This document shows, piece by piece, positions 16,738 to 26,052 of a stretch of DNA of 64,000 nucleotides (the first letter of the stretch is position 1; each line of letters opens with the position of its first letter). The notes under the pieces were generated by a model. That model was not told the origin of the DNA. It made no database searches and was given only the letters and a program-made list of their open reading frames with translations. Location: contig NZ_CAJPUX010000002.1 of the NCBI RefSeq assembly GCF_905397285.1, positions 310,001 through 374,000 on the forward strand, written 5' to 3'. The stretch comes from Cupriavidus plantarum (GTDB lineage Bacteria > Pseudomonadota > Gammaproteobacteria > Burkholderiales > Burkholderiaceae). Position numbers and translations under genes: made by a program.

Positions 16738-17583
16738 TTATTGCTTCGGCGTTTCCGACGAGTCCACGGGCGTGGTGGTGGATTTCACCGGCGCTGGCGC
16801 CGGCCCTGACGCCGGTGCCGACGTTCCCGGGGCGGCGGCATCGTCATCCTCGTCGTCGTAAGCCGGCAGCTTGCCGCTGCCGCTTTCGATGAGGTACTGG
16901 CGGCGCTGCCTGTATGCATCGCGCACGAAGGCATACTTGTCGAGCGCGGCCTGCGAGAGCAGGTCGGTGGCGCCCAGCAGGTTGGCACGCGTGCTCACCA
17001 CGTTCACACCGAACAGCGAGTTCCGCCACGCCGGATCGAGGTAGTGCGCGGGGTCGAGGTAGAAGCTCGCGCCGAGGCCCACGCCGTCGCGGAACGAGCT
17101 CGGTCCGAACAGCGGCAGGACGAGGTACGGACCTGACGGGACGCCCCAGACGCCGAGCGTCAGGCCGAAGTCCTGCGAATGCTTGCTCAGGCCGGCCGGC
17201 GTGGCGATGTCGATCAGGCCGCCGATGCCCAGCACCGAGTTGATGGCCACGCGCATCAGCGTTTCCGCGGCTTCCACGCCCTTGCCCTGCAGCACGTTGT
17301 TCGCGAAGTTGCCGACGTCGGCCAGGTTCGAGAAGAAATTGGTCACCGCCGTCCGCGCGGGTTCCGGTGTCACCTTCTGGTAGCCCTTCGCAATCGGCAC
17401 CGCGACGTACTGGTCCACGGTGTCGTTGACCTTGAACACGGCGCGGTTCATCGGTTCGAGCGGGTCGTCCTGGTTGGCTTGCGGTCCGGTGGCGCAGCCG
17501 GAAGCGAGGAGTGCGGCGGCCGTCAGCGCGGCGGCAGCCAGCGGACGGGGAGCGGTGGATACGGAGGCGAGACGGGCGGACAT
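16738..17583 (-). CDS. mlaA: Outer-membrane phospholipid transport lipoprotein MlaA (VacJ)
   Basis: A 281-residue lipoprotein. The signal peptide ends in a lipobox LASGC (Cys30). The MlaA core has DPLEPMNRAVFKVND, the VLGIGGLIDIATP helix pair and DFGLTLGVWGVPSGPYLVLPLFGPSS, the family signature. MlaA removes phospholipids from the outer leaflet of the outer membrane and passes them to periplasmic MlaC. The C-terminal 40 residues are an acidic Asp/Glu run and a Pro/Ala/Ser tail absent from short homologs. An ATG 14 codons upstream is possible, but the chosen start gives a normal signal peptide. The mlaFEDCB genes are not here; the neighbours belong to the hopanoid transporter, so the context is outer-membrane lipid handling. 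Confidence 0.93.
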   Translation of the reverse strand: MSARLASVSTAPRPLAAAALTAAALLASGCATGPQANQDDPLEPMNRAVFKVNDTVDQYVAVPIAKGYQKVTPEPARTAVTNFFSNLADVGNFANNVLQGKGVEAAETLMRVAINSVLGIGGLIDIATPAGLSKHSQDFGLTLGVWGVPSGPYLVLPLFGPSSFRDGVGLGASFYLDPAHYLDPAWRNSLFGVNVVSTRANLLGATDLLSQAALDKYAFVRDAYRQRRQYLIESGSGKLPAYDDEDDDAAAPGTSAPASGPAPAPVKSTTTPVDSSETPKQ

Positions 17584-17712
17584 GGAGTACACGAGGATCG
17601 GCGATTTCTTGTTATGGGGTGCCATTGCGCGGGAATCAAGCGTGCGCGCGCGGCAACGGCGTGATGCGGGTGCGGCAACACACGGTGCTGCCGCGCCAGA
17701 TAGCGTAGGCAC

Positions 17713-17751
17713 GACTGTAGCGGATGACTGTAGCGGATGACTGTAGATGAT
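17713..17751. repeat. 13-bp tandem repeat, three units
   Basis: Two copies of GACTGTAGCGGAT and a third diverged copy (GACTGTAGATGAT) run up to the hpnN stop codon. It is a short slippage-prone array in the hpnN 3' untranslated region; no function is evident. Confidence 0.7.
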
Positions 17752-20471
17752 TACCGCCGGGGCTTGCCTGGGTCGGGCCTTTGCGAAGTATCGGCTGATT
17801 TTGCCAGTTGCGTCGCCACCATGACAGGGGGCATGGACGGACCCTGCGGATCCGTCGCCAGGCGCCGGCGGGGACGGCCCATCAATATCGGCTGAAAGAA
17901 GACCGCGCCCGCGAGCGTGCAGACCAGCGCCAGCGCCAGCAGTTCTCCCATGCTCGCTGTGCCGGGATGGTGCGAGAACCAGAGGCTGCCGAACGCGGTG
18001 GCCGTGGTGGCCGCGCTGTATAGCACCGCGTGCGTGAGGCTCGATTGCAACAGCTTGGTCTTGCCGTGGCGCCACGCGATTACGTAGTAGATCTTGAACG
18101 CGACACCGATGCCGAGCAGTAACGGCAGCGCGATGATATTTGCAAAATTCAGTGCGATACCGAAAGCCGCGCAGAGCTCCAGCGTCACGATCGCCGAGAC
18201 CAGCAGCGGAATCAGCGTGCGCAGCACGTCGCCGATCCGGCGTAGCGTGATCCAGAGCAGCACCGCGATCGAGATCACGGCCCAGATGCCGGCATGGGCG
18301 AACGCGGTCATGATCGTATCGGCCGAACCCTGAATGGCGATGGGCCCGCCCGTCGCGTTCGGCGCGACGCGTAACACCGCTCCGGTAAACCGGTCGAGTG
18401 TCGCTTCGCGGACGTCCTCGTCGCTGCGCGCGGCGGCCGGCATCTTCGGGCTCACGCTGATCAGCGCCTGGCCGTCCGGCGCCAGCCAGTCGCGCACGAG
18501 TTCGGGCGGCAGCGATTCGCGCGTGACCGGCGACGGCGACAGCGCGCGCTGCAGCTTGGCCAGCGCGAGCCGCAGCGGCAGTGCGATGGCCGCCTCCGCG
18601 CGGTCCCGCGTGGCGGCGTCAGCGGCGGCGAGCTTGCCGAGCGAGCGGCTCAGGTGCGCGGCCGATTCCGCGCCCGGACCGGGATGGTCCTCTGCGGCAA
18701 GCGCGAGCTGGCGCGAGGCGTTGCGCAGCGAGGCCACGCGGCGCGCGTCGTCGGCGGGCGCCGACGGCTGCTGCGTGAGCACCGGCATCAGGTTCTTCGA
18801 CATGTCGGCGATGGCGGCCAGCTTGGGCGCCTGGTCAGCCGGGATGAACGTGTTCAGCGTGACCACGCGCGACACTTCGGGCAGCGCGGCGAGCTTGCCC
18901 GCGAGGGCCTGCGCGGCGGGCAGCGTGGGCGTGAGCACGCTCACGTTGTCCGTGCCCGCCTGCGGCGAATCCTTGAGCGCGAGCAGCGTGGACATGGACT
19001 CCGATGCGGGGTCTTTCAGATGCAGCGGATCGAAGTCAAAGCGCAGGTGCATCAGCAGCGGAATGCCGGCCACGATGATCGCACCGGTCGCCAGGAGTAC
19101 CGACTTGCGATGGCGTTCGAAGAAGGCATCGGCCGGCGCCAGCCAGGCGAAGCCCGGGGCCTCGCGCTCGCCCGTCGGGCGCAGCACGCGGATCAGCGCC
19201 GGCAGCATCGTGAAGGTGGTTGCGAATGCGACGATCATGCCGACGCCGGCGATCTTGCCGAGCTCCGCCACGCCACGGTAGTCGGTCGGCAGGAAGCAGA
19301 AGAACGCGGCCGCGGTGGCCGCCGCCGCGAGCGAGAGCGGGGTGGCCACGTCGCGCGCCGCAAGCTCCAGCGCGAGCGACAGGTCGTTGTGCTCGCAGCG
19401 CTCCGCGCGATAGCGCACGCCGTACTGGATGCCGAAGTCCACGCCCAGGCCCACGAACAGCACAGCGAACGCGACCGAGATCATGTTCAGCGCGCCGACC
19501 ATGGCGAGGCCCAGCGCGGCGGTCATCAGCAGGCCGCAGATCAGGCTCGTCAGCACGGCCACGATCAGCCGGCCCGAGCGCAACGCCATCCAGAGAATGC
19601 CGATAACCACGATCAGGGTCAGGATGCCGTTGAGCTCGGCGCCTTCGCTGACCGACGCGAATTCATCATCGGCCAGCGGCTGCGAGCCCGTCAGGCGCAC
19701 CTGCGCGTTATAGCGCTCGGCCAGCTTGAGCTCGGCGGCCGCGGCGCGGATTGCGTCGCTCGCGGCCGACCCTGCCTTGAGGTCGCTGAAGTCCAGCACC
19801 GGGGAGACCGTGATGAAACTGAACGCGCGGCCCTGCGTATCCGGCTTGAGTTCATCATCGACGAGGCCGGCCCACGACAGTGCTGCGGGCTTCTTCTCGA
19901 GCACGCCATCGACGGTCTTCGCGCTCGCGCCGAGCAGCTTGTCCATGTCCGACAGCTTCACCTGGCCCAGTTGCAGCGGCAGCGCGAGCGTCGTCGTCAG
20001 CAGGTCGGACAGGCCCCGCAGCGTGGGATCGTGCGCGAGGTTGTTCAACAGGGGCCGCGCCTGTGTCAGTTTGCCGCCCATGTCCTGCACCGTGCTGGTG
20101 TCCGCGAACAGCAGGCCGTTGTGTTCGAAGAATGGGCCGCCGCCGGGCTGGCCCACGGCGTTGAATCGCTTTGGCTGCTCGCGCAGCTTGACCGCAAGCT
20201 CGTTCGCGGCGGCATCGGCCAACTCCTTCGCCGGTGCCTGGACGACCGCGAGGATCAGATTGTCCCGTTGCGGGAATGCCGCACTGATGGCCTTGTCGTT
20301 CGTCGCCCATGGTGCGTCCGATTCAAGCAGTCGACTGATATCGGTGTTGATCGCAAAATTGCGCGCCACATAGATGCCGCTGAGGGCGGTGAGCAGCAGC
20401 GATACCGCGAGCACGCCCCAGGCGTGACGGGTAGCGAACTTGACGGTACGGATGAGCAGCGGTCTCAGCAT
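17751..20471 (-). CDS. hpnN: Hopanoid transporter HpnN (RND/MMPL family)
   Basis: A 906-residue inner-membrane RND protein. It has two halves, each with one helix (about 15-35 and 455-475), a large periplasmic loop, and a bundle of five helices (about 275-430 and 720-880). Sterol-sensing-like stretches [13 protein letters not shown] and [18 protein letters not shown] fit the HpnN/MMPL group. HpnN moves hopanoids from the inner to the outer membrane. The gene faces hpnM across about 200 bases that must hold both promoters. The family call rests on domain layout, length and the clear hopanoid neighbourhood. Confidence 0.9.
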   Translation of the reverse strand: MLRPLLIRTVKFATRHAWGVLAVSLLLTALSGIYVARNFAINTDISRLLESDAPWATNDKAISAAFPQRDNLILAVVQAPAKELADAAANELAVKLREQPKRFNAVGQPGGGPFFEHNGLLFADTSTVQDMGGKLTQARPLLNNLAHDPTLRGLSDLLTTTLALPLQLGQVKLSDMDKLLGASAKTVDGVLEKKPAALSWAGLVDDELKPDTQGRAFSFITVSPVLDFSDLKAGSAASDAIRAAAAELKLAERYNAQVRLTGSQPLADDEFASVSEGAELNGILTLIVVIGILWMALRSGRLIVAVLTSLICGLLMTAALGLAMVGALNMISVAFAVLFVGLGVDFGIQYGVRYRAERCEHNDLSLALELAARDVATPLSLAAAATAAAFFCFLPTDYRGVAELGKIAGVGMIVAFATTFTMLPALIRVLRPTGEREAPGFAWLAPADAFFERHRKSVLLATGAIIVAGIPLLMHLRFDFDPLHLKDPASESMSTLLALKDSPQAGTDNVSVLTPTLPAAQALAGKLAALPEVSRVVTLNTFIPADQAPKLAAIADMSKNLMPVLTQQPSAPADDARRVASLRNASRQLALAAEDHPGPGAESAAHLSRSLGKLAAADAATRDRAEAAIALPLRLALAKLQRALSPSPVTRESLPPELVRDWLAPDGQALISVSPKMPAAARSDEDVREATLDRFTGAVLRVAPNATGGPIAIQGSADTIMTAFAHAGIWAVISIAVLLWITLRRIGDVLRTLIPLLVSAIVTLELCAAFGIALNFANIIALPLLLGIGVAFKIYYVIAWRHGKTKLLQSSLTHAVLYSAATTATAFGSLWFSHHPGTASMGELLALALVCTLAGAVFFQPILMGRPRRRLATDPQGPSMPPVMVATQLAKSADTSQRPDPGKPRR

Positions 20472-20592
20472 TGGGGGTCGGTTAGGATTCGGCCATGTGA
20501 CGTGGTGTGACGTGGCGTGACGATGCGCGTGCGGCAGCCCGGAGTATAGCGGTTGCCGCTGACGTCACCTTGGGGTGCGGTATGAGGCACGC

Positions 20593-20622
20593 TGTCGACC
20601 CGGTCCCGATCCGCTATATACT
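20593..20622 (+). promoter_or_regulatory. Possible sigma-70 promoter for hpnM
   Basis: TGTCGA and TATACT are 18 bases apart, about 55 bases before the hpnM start. The -10 is good and the -35 weak. It lies in the divergent hpnN/hpnM gap. Confidence 0.35.
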
Positions 20623-20676
20623 GGTTCGTCATCCGGCTCGCCGGTCTGTCATTGCCTTGATCAGTATTAGTCGCCC

Positions 20677-21318
20677 ATGAAGCTCTCCGGTTTCCATCCC
20701 GTCGCACTCGCCCCCATTGCGCCCGTCGCCCTCGTGGCGCTGGTTTCCGTCGCTCACGCGCAGGTCGATACCAAGGCCGCGCCGGACCGCCTCGTGCGCG
20801 CGGCCGTCGAGGGCGTGATCTCCCAGATTCAGTCCAACCCCGAAACGCGCAGCGGCGATCTCGCCAAGATCACCGCCGTCGTCCAGAAGCAGTTCCTCCC
20901 GTATACCGACTTCGGCCGTACGACGCGTCTCGCGGTCGGCGGGGCATGGAAGACCGCCACGCCCGAGCAGCAGAAGACGCTGCAGGAACAATTCACGCAA
21001 CTGCTGGTGCGCAGTTACGCGGTCTCGCTGTCGCAACTCCGCGACCAGAATCCCAAGTTCCGTTACCAGCCGCCGCAGGCCGGCAGCAACGCCAACGACT
21101 CGGTCGTGGGCACGCGCGTGCTCAACAACGGCGACGAGATGCTCATCGACTACCGGCTGACGAAGACCCCCGATGGCTGGAAAATCTACGACATCAATAT
21201 GATGGGCGCGTGGCTGATCGAGGTCTACCGCAAGCAGTTCGCCGACATCGTCGCGCGCGACGGCGTGGACGGCCTCATCAAGTACCTCACCAACCATAAC
21301 GCACGCGGCGCCGCCTGA
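20677..21318 (+). CDS. hpnM: Hopanoid-associated periplasmic lipid-binding protein HpnM (MlaC/Ttg2D family)
   Basis: A 213-residue periplasmic protein. The signal peptide ends VAHAQ at about residue 28. The MlaC-type fold is recognised by FLPYTDFGRTTRLAVGGAWKTATPEQQKTLQEQF and LLVRSYAVSLSQLRDQ, then VGTRVLNNGDEMLIDYRL and the WKIYDINMMGAWLIEVYRKQF helix. MlaC relatives carry lipids across the periplasm; next to hpnN it is the likely shuttle for hopanoids. It is transcribed divergently from hpnN. Confidence 0.9.
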   Translation: MKLSGFHPVALAPIAPVALVALVSVAHAQVDTKAAPDRLVRAAVEGVISQIQSNPETRSGDLAKITAVVQKQFLPYTDFGRTTRLAVGGAWKTATPEQQKTLQEQFTQLLVRSYAVSLSQLRDQNPKFRYQPPQAGSNANDSVVGTRVLNNGDEMLIDYRLTKTPDGWKIYDINMMGAWLIEVYRKQFADIVARDGVDGLIKYLTNHNARGAA

Positions 21319-21420
21319 GCGCCGCCCGGCGCTTCTCGTTCGTCGGGGCAGCCCCGACTATGGTGGGATCCGCGCCCGGTTTGTATCGGGGTTTGTATCG
21401 GTGGCGCCCCGGAAAACAAA

Positions 21421-21446
21421 AACGGCTGCGATCGCTCGCAGCCGTT
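21421..21446 (-). terminator. Terminator of hpnH
   Basis: AACGGCTGCGA and TCGCAGCCGTT pair perfectly around TCGC. Read leftward, the stem is followed by TTTGTTTT, so it ends the ispH-hpnH transcript; it may also stop rightward hpnM transcripts. Confidence 0.85.
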
Positions 21447-21487
21447 CTGACTTCAGGGAATGCCGTGCCGTTCAGAGGCCGTACCGA

Positions 21488-22657
21488 TCAGTGGACCGTG
21501 GCGGCGGATTCCTTGCTGGCGTTGCCGGCCTTGGGCTTCTTCTGCAGGCCGCCGATTTCCGCCAGCTTGATTTCGACGTGGCGGGAGAACACGTAGTCGG
21601 CCGGACGTTGCTTGTCCAGCGAGATGTCCGGCGCCATCGGGCCCGAGGTCTTCACGCCGCGCAGGGACACGCCCAGTGCCTTCAACGGATGGGCGAAGGT
21701 GTCGGCCACGGCCGTGGCTTCGTAGCCGCTGTGGACCATGCAGTCCGCGCACTTTTCGTAGTTGCCGGTGCCGTACGCGTCCCAGTCGGTCTCTTCCATC
21801 AGTTCCTTGAAGGTCTTCACGTAGCCTTCGCCGACCAGGTAGCACGGACGCTGCCAGCCGAACACCGTGCGCGCCGGGTTGCCCCAGGGCGTGCAGTGGT
21901 AGGTCTGGTTGCCTGCCAGGAAGTCGAGGAACATCGTCGACTGGCTGAAAGCCCAGTTCTTGCCGGCGTTGCCGCGCGACAGAATGTCGCGGAACAGCTG
22001 GCGGGTCTTGCCGCGGTTCAGGAAGTGCTGCTGGTCCGGTGCGCGCTCGTAGGCGTAGCCCGGCGACACGGTGATGCCGTCGACGCCCATTTCCTTCACG
22101 GTGTCGAAGAACTTCGCCACGCGATCCGGCTTGGCGTCATTGAAGAGCGTGCAGTTGATGTTCACGCGGAAGCCGCGCTTCTTCGCTTCGGCGATCGCGG
22201 AGACGCAGCGGTCGTACACGCCTTCCTGGTTCACCGAGTGATCGTGCATTTCACGATCGCCGTCAAGGTGGACGGACCAGACGAAGTACGGACTCGGCTT
22301 GTAGTCGTCCATCTTCTTTTCCATCAGCAGTGCGTTCGTGCAAAGGTACACGAAGCGCTTGCGCGCGATGATGCCCTGCACGATCTCGGGCATGTCGCGG
22401 TGGAGCAGCGGCTCGCCGCCGGCTATCGACACCACGGGCGCGCCGCACTCATCCACCGCTTCCAGGCATTCCGCGACGGACAGGCGCTGGTTCAGGATGG
22501 GATCCGGATAGTCGATCTTGCCGCAGCCGGAACAGGCCAGGTTGCAGCGGAACAGGGGCTCGAGCATCAGGGCGAGCGGGTAACGCTTCTGACCGGAAAG
22601 ATGCTTGCGTGCGATGTAGGCGCCCACGCGGGCGACCTGCAGGAACGGAATGGCCAA
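21488..22657 (-). CDS. hpnH: Radical SAM adenosyl-hopene transferase HpnH
   Basis: A 389-residue radical SAM enzyme that attaches 5'-deoxyadenosine to diploptene, the first step of C35 hopanoid side-chain synthesis. The [4Fe-4S] motif is Cys38-x3-Cys42-x2-Cys45 (RCNLACSGCG). IVSIAGGEPLLHRD gives the SAM-binding GGEP element, and a C-terminal Cys-containing region follows (YHCTPWGNP, CYLVGEGY, YEKCADCMVHSGYE). Translation begins at TTG: the family starts MAIPFLQ at exactly this point, and GAAGGA lies six bases upstream. It is 20 bases downstream of ispH, so the isoprenoid supply gene and the hopanoid gene are cotranscribed. Confidence 0.95.
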   Translation of the reverse strand: MAIPFLQVARVGAYIARKHLSGQKRYPLALMLEPLFRCNLACSGCGKIDYPDPILNQRLSVAECLEAVDECGAPVVSIAGGEPLLHRDMPEIVQGIIARKRFVYLCTNALLMEKKMDDYKPSPYFVWSVHLDGDREMHDHSVNQEGVYDRCVSAIAEAKKRGFRVNINCTLFNDAKPDRVAKFFDTVKEMGVDGITVSPGYAYERAPDQQHFLNRGKTRQLFRDILSRGNAGKNWAFSQSTMFLDFLAGNQTYHCTPWGNPARTVFGWQRPCYLVGEGYVKTFKELMEETDWDAYGTGNYEKCADCMVHSGYEATAVADTFAHPLKALGVSLRGVKTSGPMAPDISLDKQRPADYVFSRHVEIKLAEIGGLQKKPKAGNASKESAATVH

Positions 22658-22677
22658 GGTGCTTCCTTCAGTGGTAT

Positions 22678-23688
22678 TCAGGCTTGCGTTTCGGCTTGCC
22701 GGGTGTCGGCGAGCTGCGCATTGCTGTCGTTATCGGTGTCTCTGGCCTGTCGTGAGGCCAGCTTCGGATCGGCCAGTTCGGCCGGCAGACGGAATTCGGC
22801 ATGCTCCTCACGGCCCGCCATGGTCGATACCTCGACCGGCCCGAGGCGGCGCAGCGCCGCAATGACGTCTTCCACCATCTCTTCGGGCGCGGACGCCCCA
22901 GCGGTGATGCCGATCACGCGGGCGTCACGCACCCACGCCGGATCGAGTTCGCTGCCGTCGGCGATCAAATAGCTCGGAACGCCGCTTTCGGCACCGATTT
23001 CACGCAGACGGTTGGAGTTGGAACTGTTGGTGGCGCCAATCACCAGAATCACGTCCACATGCGTGGACAGTTCTCGCACCGCGCTCTGGCGGTTCTGCGT
23101 GGCATAGCAGATATCGCGCGTATCGGGCCCCACCAGGTCGGTAAAGCGGCGATGCAGCGCGGCGATGATATTGCGCGTGTCATCCACGGACAGCGTGGTC
23201 TGCGTGACATAGGCCACGGGCGCATCGGCGGGGATATCGAGCGTCTCGACCTCCGCCTCGTTCTGCACCAGGATCACATTGCCCGGAATCTGGCCCATCG
23301 TGCCTTCCACCTCGGGGTGGCCCGCATGGCCGATCAGGATCACCTTGCGGCCGGCCGCGGCATACTGGCGGCCCTGGGTGTGGACCTTGATCACGAGCGG
23401 GCAGGTCGCGTCGATCGCGTGCAGCTGGCGCTCGCGCGCTTCCGCCACGACCGTTCGCGCCACGCCATGGGCACTGAAAATCGTCACGGCACCGCCCGGC
23501 ACCTCATCCAGCTCCTCCACGAACCGCGCACCCTTCTTCTTCAGGGTCTCGACCACATGCTTGTTGTGGACGATCTCGTGGCGAACGTAAACAGGCGCGC
23601 CGTGCTTGATCAGCGCACGGTCGACGATTTCGATCGCGCGCACGACTCCGGCACAGAAGCCCCTGGGCTGGGCAAGGATCACCTGCAT
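22678..23688 (-). CDS. ispH: 4-hydroxy-3-methylbut-2-enyl diphosphate reductase IspH
   Basis: A 336-residue iron-sulfur enzyme, the last step of the MEP pathway, giving IPP and DMAPP. The three cluster cysteines are visible: Cys12 (PRGFCAGV), Cys96 (DATCPLV) and Cys194 (DICYATQNR). The substrate-binding histidines occur in [10 protein letters not shown] and [11 protein letters not shown], and the TNSSNSNRL Ser/Asn motif is present. The C-terminal 25 residues after LPAEL are an extra, low-conservation tail. Many Burkholderiaceae carry a second ispH elsewhere; this copy is in the hopanoid operon and presumably feeds it. Confidence 0.95.
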   Translation of the reverse strand: MQVILAQPRGFCAGVVRAIEIVDRALIKHGAPVYVRHEIVHNKHVVETLKKKGARFVEELDEVPGGAVTIFSAHGVARTVVAEARERQLHAIDATCPLVIKVHTQGRQYAAAGRKVILIGHAGHPEVEGTMGQIPGNVILVQNEAEVETLDIPADAPVAYVTQTTLSVDDTRNIIAALHRRFTDLVGPDTRDICYATQNRQSAVRELSTHVDVILVIGATNSSNSNRLREIGAESGVPSYLIADGSELDPAWVRDARVIGITAGASAPEEMVEDVIAALRRLGPVEVSTMAGREEHAEFRLPAELADPKLASRQARDTDNDSNAQLADTRQAETQA

Positions 23689-23818
23689 AGAGACGGCCCC
23701 CCGACTCTTGTACGATTTTTCATCATCTTATTGGTATTTCTGCATCACTTTTCCGACGCACGGTGGTTACTATATACCGCTGCCGATTTTCTTGTTCGAT
23801 ACGTTGGTATTGGCCAAC

Positions 23819-24853
23819 GTGCTTGCAGGGCATTTTGATGACAGGGGAACTGAAATTAGCGATTCGATTCTGGTGACCGGCGCTTCCGGTTTTTTGGGTT
23901 CTTCTGTGATGCGTCAGGCACTCGACCGCGGGTTTCGCGTGCGGGTTCTCGTGCGGACATCCAGCCCGCGCACCAACCTCGAAGGCCTGCCGGTCGAGCT
24001 GGTCGAGGGCGACCTCCGCGATGCCGCCTCCATGACGCGCGCGATGGACGGCGTGCGCTACTTGTTACACGTCGCCGCCGATTACCGCCTTTGGGCGCCG
24101 GATCCCGAAGAGATCGTGCGCAACAACCGCATCGGCACGGTCAACGTCATGGAAGCCGCGCGCGCCGCGGGCGTCGAACGCATCGTCTACACGAGCAGCG
24201 TGGCCACGCTGCGCGTCGCCGGCGCCACGGCGCCGGTGGACGAGACCGCGCCGCTGGCCGCGGACGAGGCGATCGGCGCGTACAAGCGCAGCAAGGTCGT
24301 CGCCGAACGCGAAGTGGAGCGCATGATAGCCGAAGGCCTGCCCGCCGTGATCGTCAATCCGTCCACGCCGATCGGTCCGCGCGACGTCAAGCCGACGCCG
24401 ACCGGCCGCGTCATCGTGGAGGCGGCCACGGGCAAGATTCCGGCATTCGTCGATACGGGCCTCAACCTCGTCCACGTCGATGACGTTGCCACGGGGCATT
24501 TCCAGGCCCTCGAACGCGGCCGCATCGGCGAGCGCTACATCCTCGGCGGCGAGGACGTGCTGCTGCGCCAGATGCTGCGCGATATCGCCGGCATGTCCAA
24601 CCGCCGCGCGCCGACCATCGAGCTGCCGCGCTGGCCGCTGTACCCGATCGCCCGCGTGGCGGAGACCATTGCGCGGTTCACCGGCAAGGAGCCGTTCGTC
24701 ACCGTGGACGCGCTCAAGATGTCGCGCTACCGGATGTTCTTCACGTCCGACAAGGCCAGGCGGGAGCTCGGCTACGCGCCGCGCCCCTATCAGGAAGGGC
24801 TGCGCGACGCGCTGGCGTGGTTCAGGCAGGCCGGCTACCTCGACAAGCGTTGA
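23819..24853 (+). CDS. hpnA: Hopanoid-associated NAD-dependent epimerase/dehydratase HpnA
   Basis: An extended SDR protein with Rossmann motif VTGASGFLG, catalytic YKRSK (Tyr-x3-Lys) and TSSVATL, and NPSTPIGPRDVKPTPTG typical of HpnA. HpnA is linked to hopanoid side-chain sugar modification; its exact substrate is not settled. The start is uncertain. The first standard in-frame codon is the GTG used here, which lacks a Shine-Dalgarno. An ATT at 23855 sits six bases after AGGGGA and would give the family-like N-terminus (M)SDSILVTGASG, 332 residues. It is divergent from ispH-hpnH. Confidence 0.9.
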   Translation: MLAGHFDDRGTEISDSILVTGASGFLGSSVMRQALDRGFRVRVLVRTSSPRTNLEGLPVELVEGDLRDAASMTRAMDGVRYLLHVAADYRLWAPDPEEIVRNNRIGTVNVMEAARAAGVERIVYTSSVATLRVAGATAPVDETAPLAADEAIGAYKRSKVVAEREVERMIAEGLPAVIVNPSTPIGPRDVKPTPTGRVIVEAATGKIPAFVDTGLNLVHVDDVATGHFQALERGRIGERYILGGEDVLLRQMLRDIAGMSNRRAPTIELPRWPLYPIARVAETIARFTGKEPFVTVDALKMSRYRMFFTSDKARRELGYAPRPYQEGLRDALAWFRQAGYLDKR

Positions 24854-24875
24854 GTGCATGGCGCGGGAGGGCAAG

Positions 24876-26018
24876 TCATGACCTCACGGGCGCCTGCGCG
24901 CGCCCCTTCCACTGTCCCCCCCGCTTGAGCCAGTACCGGCGTGCCGAATCCAGCGTTGCGCCGAGATAGAACAGCGCCGTCACGGGCAGCAGCGGTGCCA
25001 GCCACGCCGGCTGGCGGTACTCGCGCAGCATCGGCCGGTAGCTTGCCGCCATCAGGATCCACGCCAGCCACGCCGGCCACAGCGCCGGCCCACCGGCCAA
25101 TGCGAGCACGGGCGGCGCGATATAGGTCAGCAGCATGCCGACCGTGGCCCCGGCCAGCATCCACGGCGAGTAGTGCAGCTGGGTATAGGCGCTCCGCGCG
25201 ATCATGTTCCACAGGCTCGACCAGTCGTCGTACGGCCGCAGCGAAAGGCTGTCGTCTGCAAGGTCCAGCCGGATCGATCCGCCTTTCTTGATTTGGGCGG
25301 CCAGGCTGCAATCGTCGATCAACTCGCCTCGAATGGCTTCGAAACCGCCGATGCGCGCGAGGGCGGAGCGGCGCGCCAGCATGCAGCCGCCCGCCGCGGC
25401 GGCGACGTCGCTGTTCACGTCGGCAACCTTGCGGAACGGATAGAGTTTGGCGAAATAGAAGACAAAAGCGGGCACGATCATGCGTTCCCACCACGATTCG
25501 CAGCGCAGGCGCGCCATCAGGGAGGTCAGGTCGCGCTTTTCGTCGATCGCGCGCGCAACGAGGTCGCTCACCACGTTCGGGCCATGCCAGATATCGGCAT
25601 CGGTCAGGAAGACGAACTCGGCGTCGGGCATGGCCGCATCGGCGGCGGCGAGTCCCTCGGACTGCGCCCATACCTTGCCGCTCCACCCCGCGGGCAGGTC
25701 TCGCGCGCCGATCACGGTCAGCGCGTCCGCGCGGCCCAGCGTCACGGCGGCGGCGCGCGCGATGTCGGCGGTTCCGTCGTGACTGTGGTCGTCCACGACG
25801 ACGAGGTGGAGCTTTCCGGCATACCGCTGGCCCAGCACGCCGCCGACGGCGCGGCCGATGACGTCAGCCTCGTCGCGGGCGGGAATCACGGTGACCACGG
25901 CTGGCCAGGCGGCGGGGCGCGGCGACGGCGCGGGCTTGGACACGCGCCAGAATCCCGCGCGCGCGAACACCAGCACGCACCAGATCGCCAGTGTCAGCAG
26001 GGACAGGGCAAACATCAT
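24876..26018 (-). CDS. hpnB: Hopanoid biosynthesis glycosyltransferase HpnB
   Basis: A 380-residue membrane GT2 enzyme. An N-terminal helix (1-20) precedes the GT-A domain: VVTVIPARDEADVIGR, VVVDDHSHDGTAD (first Asp pair), FLTDADIWHG (DxD), GELIDDCSLAAQIKKGG (ED-like acceptor motif) and SLWNMIARSAYTQLHYSP (in place of QxxRW). Three or four helices occupy about 285-360. HpnB is proposed to add the sugar to C35 hopanoid side chains. It converges with hpnA and lies upstream of nothing hopanoid, apart from possible coupling to the diiron gene 34 bases upstream on the same strand. Confidence 0.9.
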   Translation of the reverse strand: MMFALSLLTLAIWCVLVFARAGFWRVSKPAPSPRPAAWPAVVTVIPARDEADVIGRAVGGVLGQRYAGKLHLVVVDDHSHDGTADIARAAAVTLGRADALTVIGARDLPAGWSGKVWAQSEGLAAADAAMPDAEFVFLTDADIWHGPNVVSDLVARAIDEKRDLTSLMARLRCESWWERMIVPAFVFYFAKLYPFRKVADVNSDVAAAAGGCMLARRSALARIGGFEAIRGELIDDCSLAAQIKKGGSIRLDLADDSLSLRPYDDWSSLWNMIARSAYTQLHYSPWMLAGATVGMLLTYIAPPVLALAGGPALWPAWLAWILMAASYRPMLREYRQPAWLAPLLPVTALFYLGATLDSARRYWLKRGGQWKGRAQAPVRS

Positions 26019-26052
26019 CTCGTTCTTGTCTACAGGGGGCAGGACAGGGGGA

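Noticed and set aside
18654..20510. Long open frame antisense to hpnN
   Set aside because: Same cause; low-complexity Arg/Gln/His sequence, while the opposite strand encodes a clear RND transporter.
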